From: Isoetes taiwanensis
Taxonomy: Eukaryota > Streptophyta > Lycopodiopsida > Isoetales > Isoetaceae
NCBI GenBank assembly: GCA_021234155.1
Contig: JAJEKV010000546.1
Span: forward strand, 87,727 to 151,726
Direction: 5' to 3'
Length of the DNA: 64,000 nucleotides
The translations under genes were made by a program, and so were the position numbers. This document shows, piece after piece, positions 43,081 through 54,751 of this stretch. The notes beneath the pieces are model-generated. The model was not told the origin of the DNA. It saw nothing but the letters and a program-made list of their open reading frames with translations, and searched no databases. Numbering within the stretch: the stretch's first letter is position 1; every line of letters begins with the position of its first letter.

Positions 43081-43679
43081 TGTTTGGGGTCGGGCTCGGG
43101 ATCGCTGAGGGACAATCTCTGTGAGATCCGGTGAAGTCGGCCGGGGCAAATCTGAGACACTCTTGTCAGCGGGATTTTTTGCTAGCGAGAGGAAAGAACA
43201 AGAAAAACTTCGGATAAAACAGCAATGGCAATACACAATGAAACACACAAGACACTTGTGGAGAACACGTTCAATCCATTGATCAAAACAAAGTGTACAA
43301 TGAAGGCTCAAAAGAGCGCACAACAAGGCGATCAAAGATACGCTCCATAGTGACACAAAAGAACACTGAACCCTCTTTTTGAAGGAGCAAAATGCTACAA
43401 TATATAGGAACCTGAAGTGGCCTACGAGGGCCTGAATCTGATCCTCATCATGACAACGTGCTCCACTACTTGGGCACTTTCGAGCAGGGAATCCCTGTCG
43501 CGCCGTGCTAACAGACAAGTAGTGGCCCGTAGTGGGTCCTACCTTTGGGTCTTGCTTCTTGGAGGAGCTTTGAAAGTGGATCTTGTGGATCCCTCTTCTT
43601 GGACACCGGTACTATTGGGGCCTCGCCCTCATAGGACAAGTATAGACACGTGTATGGCGCGTTGGCCACGGGGCTAACA
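43081..43679 (-). repeat. 5' LTR of the retrotransposon
   Basis: 599 bp, same ends as the other LTR. It is shorter mainly through losses in C/G-rich words. Its minus-strand 5' end is TGTTAGCCCC. Confidence 0.92.
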
Positions 43680-43720
43680 TCTGGTCCGAAAGGGCATGGG
43701 TTCAAATCCCATTCTCAATA
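43680..43720 (+). pseudogene. 3' half of the split tRNA-Leu
   Basis: Begins 'tctggtccg' right after the LTR and ends TCTCAATA. See the 5' half at 33752-33795. Confidence 0.9.
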
Positions 43721-43777
43721 TAGTAGTTGTATTTTTATGCATAGATTGCACGGATCTTAGAATGTTGTTGCCATATT

Positions 43778-43850
43778 CACCACAGTGGGAATTGAACCCA
43801 CGACCTTTTGATCCGAAGTCAAACGCACTAATCCACTGCGCTATGCAGCC
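43778..43850 (-). tRNA. tRNA-Arg(TCG), G72 subtype
   Basis: Otherwise consensus. Confidence 0.8.
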
Positions 43851-43991
43851 CTATTAGTGTTGATCTACCATCAAGTCCTGTTGTCGATAAAACCTTATCA
43901 TCGAAGCTATTCCAAAGAATTATGGAGTAGCACTCAAGATCTTGCATAGACACAAGGGTACTATTGGACTAACTTTACATAATGCAATTAT

Positions 43992-44072
43992 GTTGAGATG
44001 GCCGAGTTGGTCTAAGGCGCCAGATTTAGGTTCTGGTCTGAAAGGGCATGGGTTCAAATCCCATTCTCAACA
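43992..44072 (+). tRNA. tRNA-Leu(TAG)
   Basis: The loop is TTTAGGT, so the anticodon is TAG (reads CUA). It is the only such copy I found; all stems pair. Confidence 0.88.
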
Positions 44073-44129
44073 TAGTAGTTGTATTTTTATGCATAGATTG
44101 CACGGATCTTAGAATGTTGTTGCCATATT

Positions 44130-44202
44130 GACCACAGTGGGAATTGAACCCATGACCTTTTGCTCTGAAGTCAGACGCGCTAATCCATTGCGCTATGCAG
44201 CC
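44130..44202 (-). tRNA. tRNA-Arg-like, anticodon TCA
   Basis: Loop CTTCAGA and a broken last anticodon-stem pair, plus one change in the stem ('gtcagacg'). Confidence 0.7.
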
Positions 44203-44344
44203 CTATTAGTGTTGATCTACCATCAAGTCCTGTTGTCGATAAAAGCTTATCAGCGAAGCTATTCCAAAGAATTATGGAGTAGCACTGAAGATCTTGCATA
44301 GATACCAGGGTACTATTGGTTTAACTTTTACATAATGCAATTAT

Positions 44345-44425
44345 GTTGAGATGGCCGAGTTGGTCTAAGGCGCCAGATTAAGGTTCTGGTCCGAAAGGGC
44401 ATGGGTTCAAATCCCATTCTCAACA
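44345..44425 (+). tRNA. tRNA-Leu(AAG)
   Basis: Full consensus. Confidence 0.94.
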
Positions 44426-44482
44426 TAGTAGTTGTATTTTTATGCATAGATTGCACGGATCTTAGAATGTTGTTGCCATATT

Positions 44483-45030
44483 GACCACAGTGGAAATTGA
44501 ACCCACGACCTTTTGATCAAGTGCTAATCCACTGCGCTATGCAGCCCTATTAGTGTTGATCTACCATCAAGTCCTGTTGTCGATAAAAGCTTATCAGCGA
44601 AGCTATTCCAAAGAATTATGGAGTAGCACTGAAAATCTTGCATAGACACCAGGGTACTATTGGTTTAACTTTTACATAGTGCAATTATGTTGAGAATTAT
44701 GTTGAGATGGCCGAGTTGGTCTAAGGCGCTAGATTAAGGTTCTGGTCCGAAAGGGCATGGGTTCAAATCCCATTCTCAACATAGTAGTTGTATTTTTATG
44801 CATAGATTGCACGGATCTTAGAATGTTGTTGCCATATTGACCACAGTGGGAATTGAACCCACGACGAAGTCAAGCTAATGGCTAATTGCTATTATGCAGC
44901 CCTATTAGTGTTGATCTACCATCAAAGTTGTCCGAAAGGGCATGGGTTCAAATCCCATTCTCAACATAGTAATTGTAGTTTTATGCATAGATTGCACGGA
45001 TCTTAGAACGTTAATCATCGCTATGCAGCC
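44483..45030. pseudogene. Rearranged units: broken Arg and Leu copies
   Basis: Arg at 44483-44546 lacks the anticodon arm ('ttttgatcaagtgctaatcc'). Arg at 44839-44901 is scrambled. A Leu 3' half lies at 44929-44966 and an Arg 5' remnant at 45017-45030. The complete Leu at 44701 lies between these. Confidence 0.75.
44701..44781 (+). tRNA. tRNA-Leu(AAG)
   Basis: Anticodon stem CTAGA (one mismatch). Preceded by a short duplication of its own start ('attatgttgagaattatg'). Confidence 0.88.
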
Positions 45031-45172
45031 CTATTAGTGTTGATCTACCATCAAGTCCTGTTGTCGATAAAAGCTTATCAGTGAAGCTATTCCAAAGAAT
45101 TATGGAGTAGCACTGAAGATCTTGCATAGACAAAATGGTACTATTGGTTTAACTTTTACATAGTGCAATTAT

Positions 45173-45253
45173 GTTGAGATGGCCGAGTTTGTCTAAGGCG
45201 CCAGATTAAGGTTCTGGTCCGAAAGGGCATGGGTTCAAATCCCATTCTCAACA
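45173..45253 (+). tRNA. tRNA-Leu(AAG)
   Basis: One D-loop change (GAGTTTGTC); stems intact. Confidence 0.9.
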
Positions 45254-45660
45254 TAGTAGTTGTATTTTTTTATGCATAGATTGCGCGGATCTTAGAATGT
45301 TGTTGCCATATTGACCACGGTGGGAATTGAACCCCGACCTTTTGATCGAAGTCAAAGCGCTAATCCACTGCGCTATGCAGCCCTATTAGTGTTGATCTAC
45401 CATCAAGTCCTGTTGTCGATAAAACCTTATCATCGAAGCTATTCAAAGAATTATGGAGTAGCACTCAAGATCTTGCATAGACACAAGGGTACTATTGGTT
45501 TAACTTTTACATAATGCAATTATGTTGAGATGGACGAGTTGGTCTAAAGGCCGGATTAAGGTTCTGGTCCGAAAGGGCATGGGTTCAAATCCCATTCTCA
45601 ACATAGTAGTTGTATTTTTATGCATAGATTGCACGGATCTTAGAATGTTGTTGCCATATT

Positions 45661-45733
45661 GACCACAGTGGGAATTGAACCCACGACCTTTTGATCCAAA
45701 GTCAAACGCGCTAATCCACTGCGCTATGCAGCC
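45661..45733 (-). tRNA. tRNA-Arg-like, anticodon TTG
   Basis: Loop CTTTGGA, as at 32843; the remaining stems are consensus. Confidence 0.78.
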
Positions 45734-45875
45734 CTATTAGTGTTGATCTACCATCAAGTCCTGTTGTCGATAAAAGCTTATCAGCGAAGCTATTCCAAAG
45801 AATTATGGAGTAGCACTGAAGATCTTGCATAGACACCAGGGTACTATTGGTTTAACTTTTACATAGTGCAATTAT

Positions 45876-45956
45876 GTTGAGATGGTCGAGTTGGTCTAAG
45901 GCGCCAGATTAAGGTTCTGGTCTGAAAGGGCATGGGTTCAAATCCCATTCTCAACA
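45876..45956 (+). tRNA. tRNA-Leu(AAG)
   Basis: A box TGGTCGAG; otherwise intact. Confidence 0.88.
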
Positions 45957-46013
45957 TAGTAGTTGTATTTTTATGCATAGATTGCACGGATCTTAGAATG
46001 TTGTTGCCATATT

Positions 46014-46086
46014 GACCACAGTGGGAATTGAACCCATGACCTTTTGCTCTGAAGTCAAACGCGCTAATCCACTGCGCTATGCAACC
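46014..46086 (-). tRNA. tRNA-Arg-like, anticodon TCA
   Basis: Loop CTTCAGA; D arm and acceptor intact. Confidence 0.72.
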
Positions 46087-46228
46087 CTATTAGTGTTGAT
46101 CTACCATCAAGTCCTGTTGTCGATAAAAGCTTATCATCGAAGCTATTCCAAAGAATTATGGAGTAGCACTGAAGATCTTGCATAGATATCAGGGTACTAT
46201 TGGTTTAACTTTTACATAATGCAATTAT

Positions 46229-46309
46229 GTTGAGATGGCCGAGTTGGTCTAAGGCGCCAGATTCAGGTTCTGGTCCGAAAGGGCATGGGTTCAAATCCCA
46301 TTCTCAACA
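46229..46309 (+). tRNA. tRNA-Leu(CAG)
   Basis: Perfect fold with TTCAGGT loop. Confidence 0.93.
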
Positions 46310-46365
46310 TAGTAGTTGTAGTTTTATGCATAGATTTGCGGATCTTAGAATGTTGTTGCCATATT

Positions 46366-48683
46366 GACCACGGTGGGAATTGAACCCACGACCTTTTGAT
46401 CGAAGTCAAAGCGCAGCTAATCCTTTGCGCTATGCAGCCCTATTAGTGTTGATCTACCATCAAGTCTGTTGTCGATAAAAGCTTATCATTGAAGCTATTC
46501 CAAAGAATTATGGAGTAGCACTCGAAGATCTTGCATAGACAAAGGTACTATTGGTTTAACTTTTACATAGTGCAATTATGTTGAGATGGCGAGTTGGTCT
46601 AAGGCGCCGGATTAAGGTTACGGTCGAAAGGGCATGGGTTCAAATCCCATTCTCAACATAGTAGTTGTATTTTTATGCATAGATTGCGGATCTTAGAATG
46701 TTGTTGCCATATTGACCCACGGTGGGAATTGAACCCACGACCTTTTGATCGAAGTCAAGCGCGCTAATCCATTAGCTGTGCTATGCGGCCCTATTAGTGT
46801 TGATCTACCATCAAGTCACTTGTTGTCGATAAAACCTTATCATCGAAGCTATTCCAAAGAATTATGGAGTAGCACTCAAGATCTTGCATAGACAAAAGGG
46901 TACTATTGGGTTTAACTTTTACATAATGCAATTATGTTGAGATGGCGAGTTGGTCTAAGCGATTAAGGTTACGGTCGAAAGGGCATGGGTTCAAATCCCA
47001 TTCTCAACATAGTAGTTGTATTTTTATGCATAGATTGCACGGATCTTAGAATGTTGTTGCCATATTGACCACAGTGGGAATTGAACCCACGACCTTTTGA
47101 TCCGAAGTCAAGCGCTAATCCATTGCGCTATGACCCTATTAGTGTTGATCTACCATCAAGTCACTGTTGTCGATAAAACCTTATCGGTGAAGCTATTCAA
47201 AAATTATGGAGTAGCACTGAAGATCTTGCATAGACAAAAGGGGTACTATTGGTTTAACTTTTACATAATGCAATTATGTTGAGATGGCGAGTTGGTCTAA
47301 GGTTAATTTAAGGTTACGGTCGAAAGGGCATGGGTTCAAATCCCATTCTCAACATAGTAGTTGTATTTTTATGCATAGATTGCACGGATCTTAGAATGTT
47401 GTTGCCATATTGACCCACGGTGGGAATTGAACCCACGACCTTTTGATCAGAAGTCAAGCGGCTAATCCCTGCGCTATGCAGCCCTATTAGTGTTGATCTA
47501 CCATCAAGTCTGTTGTCGATAAAAGCTTATCGGTGAAGCTATTCAAAAAATTATGGAGTAGCACTGAAGATCTTGCATAGACAAAAGGGTACTATTGGTT
47601 TAACTTTTACATAGTGCAATTATGTTGAGATGGCGAGTTGGTCTAAAGGTTTTAAAGGTTGTATTGTTTTATGTTAAGGGCATGGGTTCAAATCCCATTC
47701 TCAACATAGTAGTTGTATTTTTATGCATAGATTGCACGGATCTTAGAATGTTGTTGCCCATATTGACCATGGAAATTGGAATTGAACCCATTGGTTTAAC
47801 CTTTAGTGCAATTAGTTGGTCTTTTTCAAAGTCAAGCACATGGGTTCAAATCCCATTCTCAACATAGTAATTGTATTTTTATGCATAGATTTCGGATCTT
47901 AGAATGTTGTTGCCATATTGACCACGGTGGGAATTGAACCCCGACCTTTTGATCGAGTCAAAAATCCCTTTGCGCTATGCAACCCTATTAGTGTTGATCT
48001 ACCATCAAGTCCTGTTTGTCGATAAAAGCTTATCATCGAAGCTATTCCAAAGAATTATGGAGTAGCACGAAGATCTTGCATAGACAAAAGGTACTATTGG
48101 TTTAACTTTTACATAGTGCAATTATGTTGAGATGGCGAGTTGGTCTAAGGGCAGATTAAGGTTACGGTCCGAAAAGGGCATGGGTTCAAATCCCATTCTC
48201 AACATAGTAGTTGTATTTTTATGAATAGATTGCACGGATCTTAGAATGTTGTTGCCATATTGACCCACGGTGGGAATTGAACCCCCGACCTTTTGATCAG
48301 AAGTCAAAGCGGCGCTAATCCACTGCGCTATGCAAAGCCCTATTAGTGTTGATCTACCATCAAGTCTGTTGTCGATAAAACCTTATCATGAAGCTATTCA
48401 AAAATTATGGAGTAGCACGAAGATCTTGCATAGACAAAGGGTACTATTGGTTTAACTTTTACATAGTGCAATTATGTTGAGATGGCGAGTTGGTCTAAAG
48501 GCGCCAGATTAAGGTTTCGGTCGAAAGGGCATGGGTTCAAATCCCATTCTCAACATAGTAGTTGTATTTTTATGTATCGATTGCACGGATCTTAGAATGT
48601 TGTTGCCATATTGACCACAGTGGGAATTGAACCCACGACCTTTTGATCCGAAGTCAAGCGCTAATCCACTGCGCTATGCAGCC
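46366..48683. pseudogene. Degenerate units, group 1
   Basis: Leu (plus) starts: 46580, 46936, 47278, 47624, 48126, 48476, with a fragment at 47838-47865; an altered Leu also precedes the group at 45524-45603. Arg (minus) spans: 46366-46439, 46714-46790, 47067-47135, 47412-47483, 47920-47984, 48262-48339, 48613-48683; an altered Arg lies earlier at 45313-45382. 47640-47690 and 47760-47840 are scrambled. Most Leu copies lack a pairing anticodon stem although T arms are perfect. Confidence 0.7.
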
Positions 48684-48824
48684 CTATTAGTGTTGATCTA
48701 CCATCAAGTCATGTTGTCGATAAAAGCTTATCAGCGAAGCTATTCAAAGAATTATGGAGTAGCACTGAAGATCTTGCATAGACACCAGGGTACTATTGGT
48801 TTAACTTTTACATAGTGCAATTAT

Positions 48825-48905
48825 GTTGAGATGGCCGAGTTGGTCTAAGGCGCCAGATTAAGGTTCTGGTCCGAAAGGGCATGGGTTCAAATCCCATTCT
48901 CAACA
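48825..48905 (+). tRNA. tRNA-Leu(AAG)
   Basis: Full consensus among damaged neighbours. Confidence 0.94.
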
Positions 48906-48962
48906 TAGTAGTTGTATTTTTATGCATAGATTGCACGGATCTTAGAATGTTGTTGCCATATT

Positions 48963-49035
48963 AACCACAGTGGGAATTGAACCCACGACCTTTTGATACG
49001 AAGTCAAACGCGCTAATCCACTGCGCTATGCAGCC
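48963..49035 (-). tRNA. tRNA-Arg(TCG), U72 subtype
   Basis: Loop CTTCGTA; all other stems intact. Confidence 0.82.
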
Positions 49036-49311
49036 CTATTAGTGTTGATCTACCATCAAGTCCTGTTGTCGATAAAAGCTTATCATCGAAGCTATTCAAA
49101 AAATTATGGAGTAGCACTCAAGATCTTGCATAGACACAAGGGTACTATTGGTTTAACTTTTACATAATGCAATTATGTTGAGATGGCGAGTTGGTCTAAA
49201 GGGCGGATTAAGGTTACGGTCGAAAGGGCATGGGTTCAAATCCCATTCTCAACATAGTAGTTGTATTTTTATGCATAGATTGCACGGATCTTAGAATGTT
49301 GTTGCCATATT

Positions 49312-49384
49312 GACCACAGTGGGAATTGAACCCACGACCTTTTGATCCGAAGTCAAACGCGCTAATCCACTGCGCTATGCAGCC
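49312..49384 (-). tRNA. tRNA-Arg(TCG)
   Basis: Full consensus. Confidence 0.92.
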
Positions 49385-49642
49385 CTATTAGTGTTGATCT
49401 ACCATCAAGTCTGTTGTCGATAAAAGCTTATATCATGAAGCTATTCAAAAGAATTATGGAGTAGCGAAGATCTTGCATAGACACCGGGGTACTATTGGTT
49501 TAACTTTTACATAGTGCAATTATGTTGAGATGGCGAGTTGGTCTAAAGGCGCCCAGATTAAGGTTCTGGTCCGAAAGGGCATGGGTTCAAATCCCATTCT
49601 CAACATAGTAGTTTTATGATCTTAGAATGTTGTTGCCATATT

Positions 49643-49715
49643 GACCACAGTGGGAATTGAACCCACGACCTTTTGATCCGAAGTCAAACGCGCTAATCCA
49701 CTGCGCTATGCAGCC
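49643..49715 (-). tRNA. tRNA-Arg(TCG)
   Basis: Full consensus; the inter-gene spacer on its 3' side is shortened ('gtagttttatgatcttag'). Confidence 0.92.
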
Positions 49716-50339
49716 CTATTAGTGTTGATCTACCATCAAGTCCTGTTGTCGATAAAAGCTTATCAGTGAAGCTATTCCAAAGAATTATGGAGTAGCACTG
49801 AAGATCTTGCATAGACATCAGGGTACTATTGGTTTAACTTTTACATAATGCAATTATGTTGAGATGGCGAGTTGGTCTAAGGCGCCATATTCAGGTTCTG
49901 GTCCGAAAGGGCATGGGTTCAAATCCCATTCTCAACATAGTAGTTGTATTTTTATGCATAGATTGCACGGATCTTAGAATGTTGTTGCCATATTGACCAC
50001 AGTGGGAATTGAACCCACGACCTTTTGATCCGAAGTCAAACGCGCTAATCCATTTGCGCTATGCCCTATTAGTGTTGATCTACCATCAAGTCCTGTTGTT
50101 CGATAAAAGCTTATCATGAAGCTATTCAAAAGAATTATGGAGTAGCGAAGATCTTGCATAGACACCAGGGTACTATTGGTTTAACTTTTACATAGTGCAA
50201 TTATGTTGAGATGGCGAGTTGGTCTAAGGCGCGGATTAAGGTTACGGTAGAAAGGGCATGGGTTCAAATCCCATTCTCAACATAGTAGTTGTATTTTTAT
50301 GCATAGATTGCACGGATCTTAGAATGTTGTTGCCATATT

Positions 50340-50412
50340 GACCACAGTGGGAATTGAACCCACGACCTTTTGATCCGAAGTCAAACGCGCTAATCCACTG
50401 CGCTATGCAACC
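50340..50412 (-). tRNA. tRNA-Arg(TCG)
   Basis: Acceptor 5' strand is GGTTGCA ('tgcaacc'), turning one U-G pair of the stem into another weak pair; otherwise consensus. Confidence 0.87.
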
Positions 50413-50545
50413 CTATTAGTGTTGATCTACCATCAAGTCCTAAAAGCTTATCAGTGAAGCTATTCCAAAGAATTATGGAGTAGCACTGAAGATCTTGCAT
50501 AGACATCAGGGTACTATTGGTTTAACTTTTACATAGTGCAATTAT

Positions 50546-50626
50546 GTTGAGATGGCCGAGTTGGTCTAAGGCGCCAGATTAAGGTTCTGGTCCGAAAGGG
50601 CATGGGTTCAAATCCCATTCTCAACA
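50546..50626 (+). tRNA. tRNA-Leu(AAG)
   Basis: Full consensus. Confidence 0.94.
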
Positions 50627-50683
50627 TAGTAGTTGTATTTTTATGCATAGATTGCACGGATCTTAGAATGTTGTTGCCATATT

Positions 50684-50756
50684 GACCACAGTGGGAATTG
50701 AACCCACGACCTTTTGATCCGAAGTCAAACGAGCTAATCCACTGCGCTATGCAGCC
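50684..50756 (-). tRNA. tRNA-Arg(TCG)
   Basis: Single D-stem change ('aacgagct'). Confidence 0.87.
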
Positions 50757-51030
50757 CTATTAGTGTTGATCTACCATCAAGTCCTGTTGTCGATAAAAGC
50801 TTATCATCGAAGCTATTCAAAGAATTATGGAGTAGCACGAAGATCTTGCATAGACACGGGGTACTATTGGTTTAACTTTTACATAGTGCAATTATGTTGA
50901 GATGGCGAGTTGGTCTAAAGGGCGGATTAAGGTTACGGTCGAAAGGGCATGGGTTCAAATCCCATTCTCAACATAGTAGTTGTATTTTTATGCATAGATT
51001 GCACGGATCTTAGAATGTTGTTGCCATATT

Positions 51031-51103
51031 GACCACAGTGGAAATTGAACCCACGACCTTTTGATCTGAAGTCAAACGCGCTAATCCACTGCGCTATGCA
51101 GCC
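51031..51103 (-). tRNA. tRNA-Arg-like, anticodon TCA
   Basis: Loop CTTCAGA with the full TTTGA/TCAAA stem kept. It is the best-formed TCA copy together with 17916. Confidence 0.78.
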
Positions 51104-52738
51104 CTATTAGTGTTGATCTACCATCAAGTCCTGTTGTCGATAAAAGCTTATCAGCGAAGCTATTCCAAAGAATTATGGAGTAGCACTGAAGATCTTGCAT
51201 AGACAAAAGGGTACTATTGGTTTAACTTTTACATAGTGCAATTATGTTGAGATGGCCGAGTTGGTCTTTAACTGGTCCGAAAGGGCATGGGTTCAAATCC
51301 CATTCTCAACATAGTAGTTGTATTTTTATGCATAGATTGCACGGATCTTAGAATGTTGTTGCCATATTGACCACAGTGGGAATTGAACCCACGACCTTTT
51401 GATCCGAAGTCAAAGCGCGGCTAATCCCTTTGCGCTATTGCCCTATTAGTGTTGATCTACCATCAAGTCTGTTGTCGATAAAAGCTTATCGCCATTGAAG
51501 CTATTCAAGAATTATGGAGTAGCACTGAAGATCTTGCATAGACACCAGGGTACTATTGGTTTAACTTTTACATAGTGCAATTATGTTGAGATGGCGAGTT
51601 GGTCTAAGGCGCCAGATTAAGGTTCTGGTCGAAAGGGCATGGGTTCAAATCCCATTCTCAACATAGTAGTTGTATTTTTATGCATAGATTGCCCGGATCT
51701 TAGAATGTTGTTGCCATATTGACCACGGTTGGGAATTGAACCCACGACCTTTTGATCGAAGTCAAAGCGGCTAATCCACTGTGCTATGCAACCCTATTAG
51801 TGTTGATCTACCATCAAGTCCTGTTGTCGATAAAAGCTTATCATCGAAGCTATTCCAAAGAATTATGGAGTAGCACTGAAGATCTTGCATAGACAACAGG
51901 GTACTATTGGTTTAACTTTTACATAATGCAATTATGTTGAGATGGCGAGTTGGTCTAAAAGCTTAGATTAAGGTTACGGTCGAAAGGGCATGGGTTCAAA
52001 TCCCATTCTCAACATAGTAGTTGTATTTTTATGCATAGATTGCACGGATCTTAGAATGTTGTTGCCATATTGACCCACGGTGGGAATTGAACCCACGACC
52101 TTTTGATCGAAGTCAAAGCAGCTAATCCCTTTGCGCTATGCAACCCTATTAGTGTTGATCTACCATCAAGTCACATTTGTCGATAAAAAGCTTATCATGA
52201 AGCTATTCCAAAGAATTATGGAGTAGCACTGAAGATCTTGCATAGACAAAGGGTACTATTGGTTTAACTTTTACATAGTGCAATTATGTTGAGATGGCGA
52301 GTTGGTCTAAAGGCCCGATTAAGGTTACGGTCGAAAGGGCATGGGTTCAAATCCCATTCTCAACATAGTAGTTGTATTTTTATGCATAGATTGCGGATCT
52401 TAGAATGTTGTTGCCATATTGACCCCGGTGGGAATTGAACCCCGACCTTTTGATCTGAAGTCAAAGGCTGCGCTATGCAGCCCTATTAGTGTTGATCTAC
52501 CATCAAGTCTGTTGTCGATAAAAGCTTATCTTGAAGCTATTCCAAAAATTATGGAGAAGCACTGAAGATCTTGCATAGAAACCAGGGTACTATTGGTTTA
52601 ACTTTTACATAATGCAATTATGTTGAGATGGCGAGTTGGTCTAAGGCGCCAGATTAAGGTTCTGGTCCGAAAGGGCATGGGTTCAAATCCCATTCTCAAC
52701 ATAGTAGTTGTATTTTTATGCATAGATGTTGCCATATT

Positions 52739-52811
52739 AACCACAGTGGGAATTGAACCCACGACCTTTTGATACGAAGTCAAACGCGCTAATCCACTGC
52801 GCTATGCAGCC
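52739..52811 (-). tRNA. tRNA-Arg(TCG), U72 subtype
   Basis: Loop CTTCGTA; otherwise consensus. The spacer to the preceding Leu is about 20 bases shorter than usual. Confidence 0.82.
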
Positions 52812-53299
52812 CTATTAGTGTTGATCTACCATCAAGTCTGTTGTCGATAAAAGCTTATCATGAAGCTATTCAAAAAGAATTATGGGTAGCAGCGAAGATC
52901 TTGCATAGAAACCAGGGTACTATTGGTTTAACTTTTACATAGTGCAATTATGTTGAGATGGCGAGTTGGTCTAAAAGCGATTTAAGGTTACGGTCGAAGG
53001 GCATGGGTTCAAATCCCATTCTCAACATAGTAGTTGTATTTTTATGCATAGATTGCGGATCTTAGAATGTTGTTGCCATATTGACCCACGGTGGGAATTG
53101 AACCCACGACCTTTTGATCGAAGTCAAGCGCTAATCCCTTTGCGCTGCTATGCAGCCCTATTAGTGTTGATCTACCATCAAGTCCTGTTGTCGATAAAAG
53201 CTTATCAGCGAAGCTATTCCAAAGAATTATGGAGTAGCACTGAAGATCTTGCATAGACACAAGGGTACTATTGGTTTAACTTTTACATAGTGCAATTAT

Positions 53300-53380
53300 G
53301 TTGAGATGGCCGAGTTGGTCTAAGGCGCCAGATTAAGGTTCTGGTTCGAAAGGGCATGGGTTCAAATCCCATTCTCAACA
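53300..53380 (+). tRNA. tRNA-Leu(AAG)
   Basis: Consensus with GGTTCG after the anticodon stem; T7 run downstream. Confidence 0.93.
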
Positions 53381-53652
53381 TAGTAGTTGTATTTTTTTAT
53401 GCATAGATTGCGGATCTTAGAATGTTGTTGCCATATTGACCACGGTGGGAATTGAACCCACGACCTTTTGATCGAAGTCAAGCAGCTAATCCCTTTGGCT
53501 ATGCAGCCCTATTAGTGTTGATCTACCATCAAGTCACATTTGTCGATAAAAGCTTTATCGGTGAAGCTATTCCAAAGAATTATGGAGTAGCACTGAAGAT
53601 CTTGCATAGACAAAAGGGTACTATTGGTTTAACTTTTACATAGTGCAATTAT

Positions 53653-53733
53653 GTTGAGATGGCCGAGTTGGTCTAAGGCGCTAGATTAAGGTTCTGGTTC
53701 GAAAGGGCATGGGTTCAAATCCCATTCTCAACA
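53653..53733 (+). tRNA. tRNA-Leu(AAG)
   Basis: Anticodon stem CTAGA (one mismatch). Confidence 0.88.
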
Positions 53734-54455
53734 TAGTAGTTGTATTTTTATGCATAGATTGCCGGATCTTAGAATGTTGTTGCCATATTGACCCACGATG
53801 GGAATTGAACCCGCGACCTTTTTTGATCCAAAGTCAAGCAGCTAATCCCTTTGCGCTATGCAGCCCTATTAGTGTTGATCTACCATCAAGTCTGTTGTCG
53901 ATAAAAGCTTATCGTGAAGCTATTCAAAAGAATTATGGAGTAGCACTGAAGATCTTGCATAGACAAAAGGGTACTATTGGTTTAACTTTTACATAGTGCA
54001 ATTATGTTGAGATGGCGAGTTGGTCTAAAGCCGGATTAAGGTTACGGTCGAAAGGGCATGGGTTCAAATCCCATTCTCAACATAGTAGTTGTATTTTTAT
54101 GCATAGATTGCACGGATCTTAGAATGTTGTTGCCATATTGACCACAGTGGGAATTGAACCCACGACCTTTTGATCAGAAGTCAAAGCGGCTAATTGCGCT
54201 ATGCAGCCCTATTAGTGTTGATCTACCATCAAGTCCATTGTTGTCGATAAAAGCTTATCATCGAAGCTATTCAAAAATTATGGAGTAGCACTGAAGATCT
54301 TGCATAGACATAAGGGTACTATTGGTTTAACTTTTACATAGTGCAATTATGTTGAGATGGCCGAGTTGGTCTAAAGGCGCGATTAAGGTTACGGTCGAAA
54401 GGGCATGGGTTCAAATCCCATTCTCAACATACTAGTTGTATTTTTATGCCATATT

Positions 54456-54528
54456 GACCACAGTGGGAATTGAACCCATGACCTTTTGATCCGAAGTCAA
54501 ATGCGCTAATCCACTGCGCTATGCAACC
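54456..54528 (-). tRNA. tRNA-Arg(TCG)
   Basis: Anticodon arm intact; 'cccatgacc' before the T arm and 'tgcaacc' at the acceptor. Confidence 0.85.
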
Positions 54529-54670
54529 CTATTAGTGTTGATCTACCATCAAGTCCTGTTGTCGATAAAAGCTTATCAGCGAAGCTATTCCAAAGAATTA
54601 TGGAGTAGCACTGAAGATCTTGCATAGACACCAGGGTACTATTGGTTTAACTTTTACATAGTGCAATTAT

Positions 54671-54751
54671 GTTGAGATGGCCGAGTTGGTCTAAGGCGCC
54701 AGATTAAGGTTCTGGTCCGAAAGGGCATGGGTTCAAATCCCATTCTCAACA
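54671..54751 (+). tRNA. tRNA-Leu(AAG)
   Basis: Full consensus. Confidence 0.94.

Larger units (their letters stand above)
33796..43679 (-). mobile_element. Ty3/gypsy LTR retrotransposon in a tRNA-Leu gene
   Basis: A 9.9-kb element with LTRs at both ends (TG...CA) and gag-PR-RT-RNaseH-IN order on the minus strand, the order that defines Ty3/gypsy. The host sequence on the right resumes with 'tctgg'; the left flank ends 'ttccg', consistent with a 5-bp target duplication blurred by errors. Integrase ends in a GPY/F module and no chromodomain is obvious. Almost 3 kb separates integrase from the 3' LTR and holds extra frames, a feature of some non-chromodomain lineages. All domains are broken by frameshifts, so the element is either dead or poorly resolved. 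Confidence 0.95.
49177..52701. pseudogene. Degenerate units, group 2
   Basis: Leu (plus) starts: 49177, 49524, 49858 (CAG loop), 50205, 50896, 51246 (anticodon arm deleted), 51585, 51936, 52288, 52622. Those at 49524, 49858, 51585 and 52622 differ from consensus by only one or two missing bases. Arg (minus) spans: 49995-50066, 51369-51442, 51721-51793, 52072-52145, 52421-52482 (TCA-type loop, D arm deleted). Confidence 0.7.
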
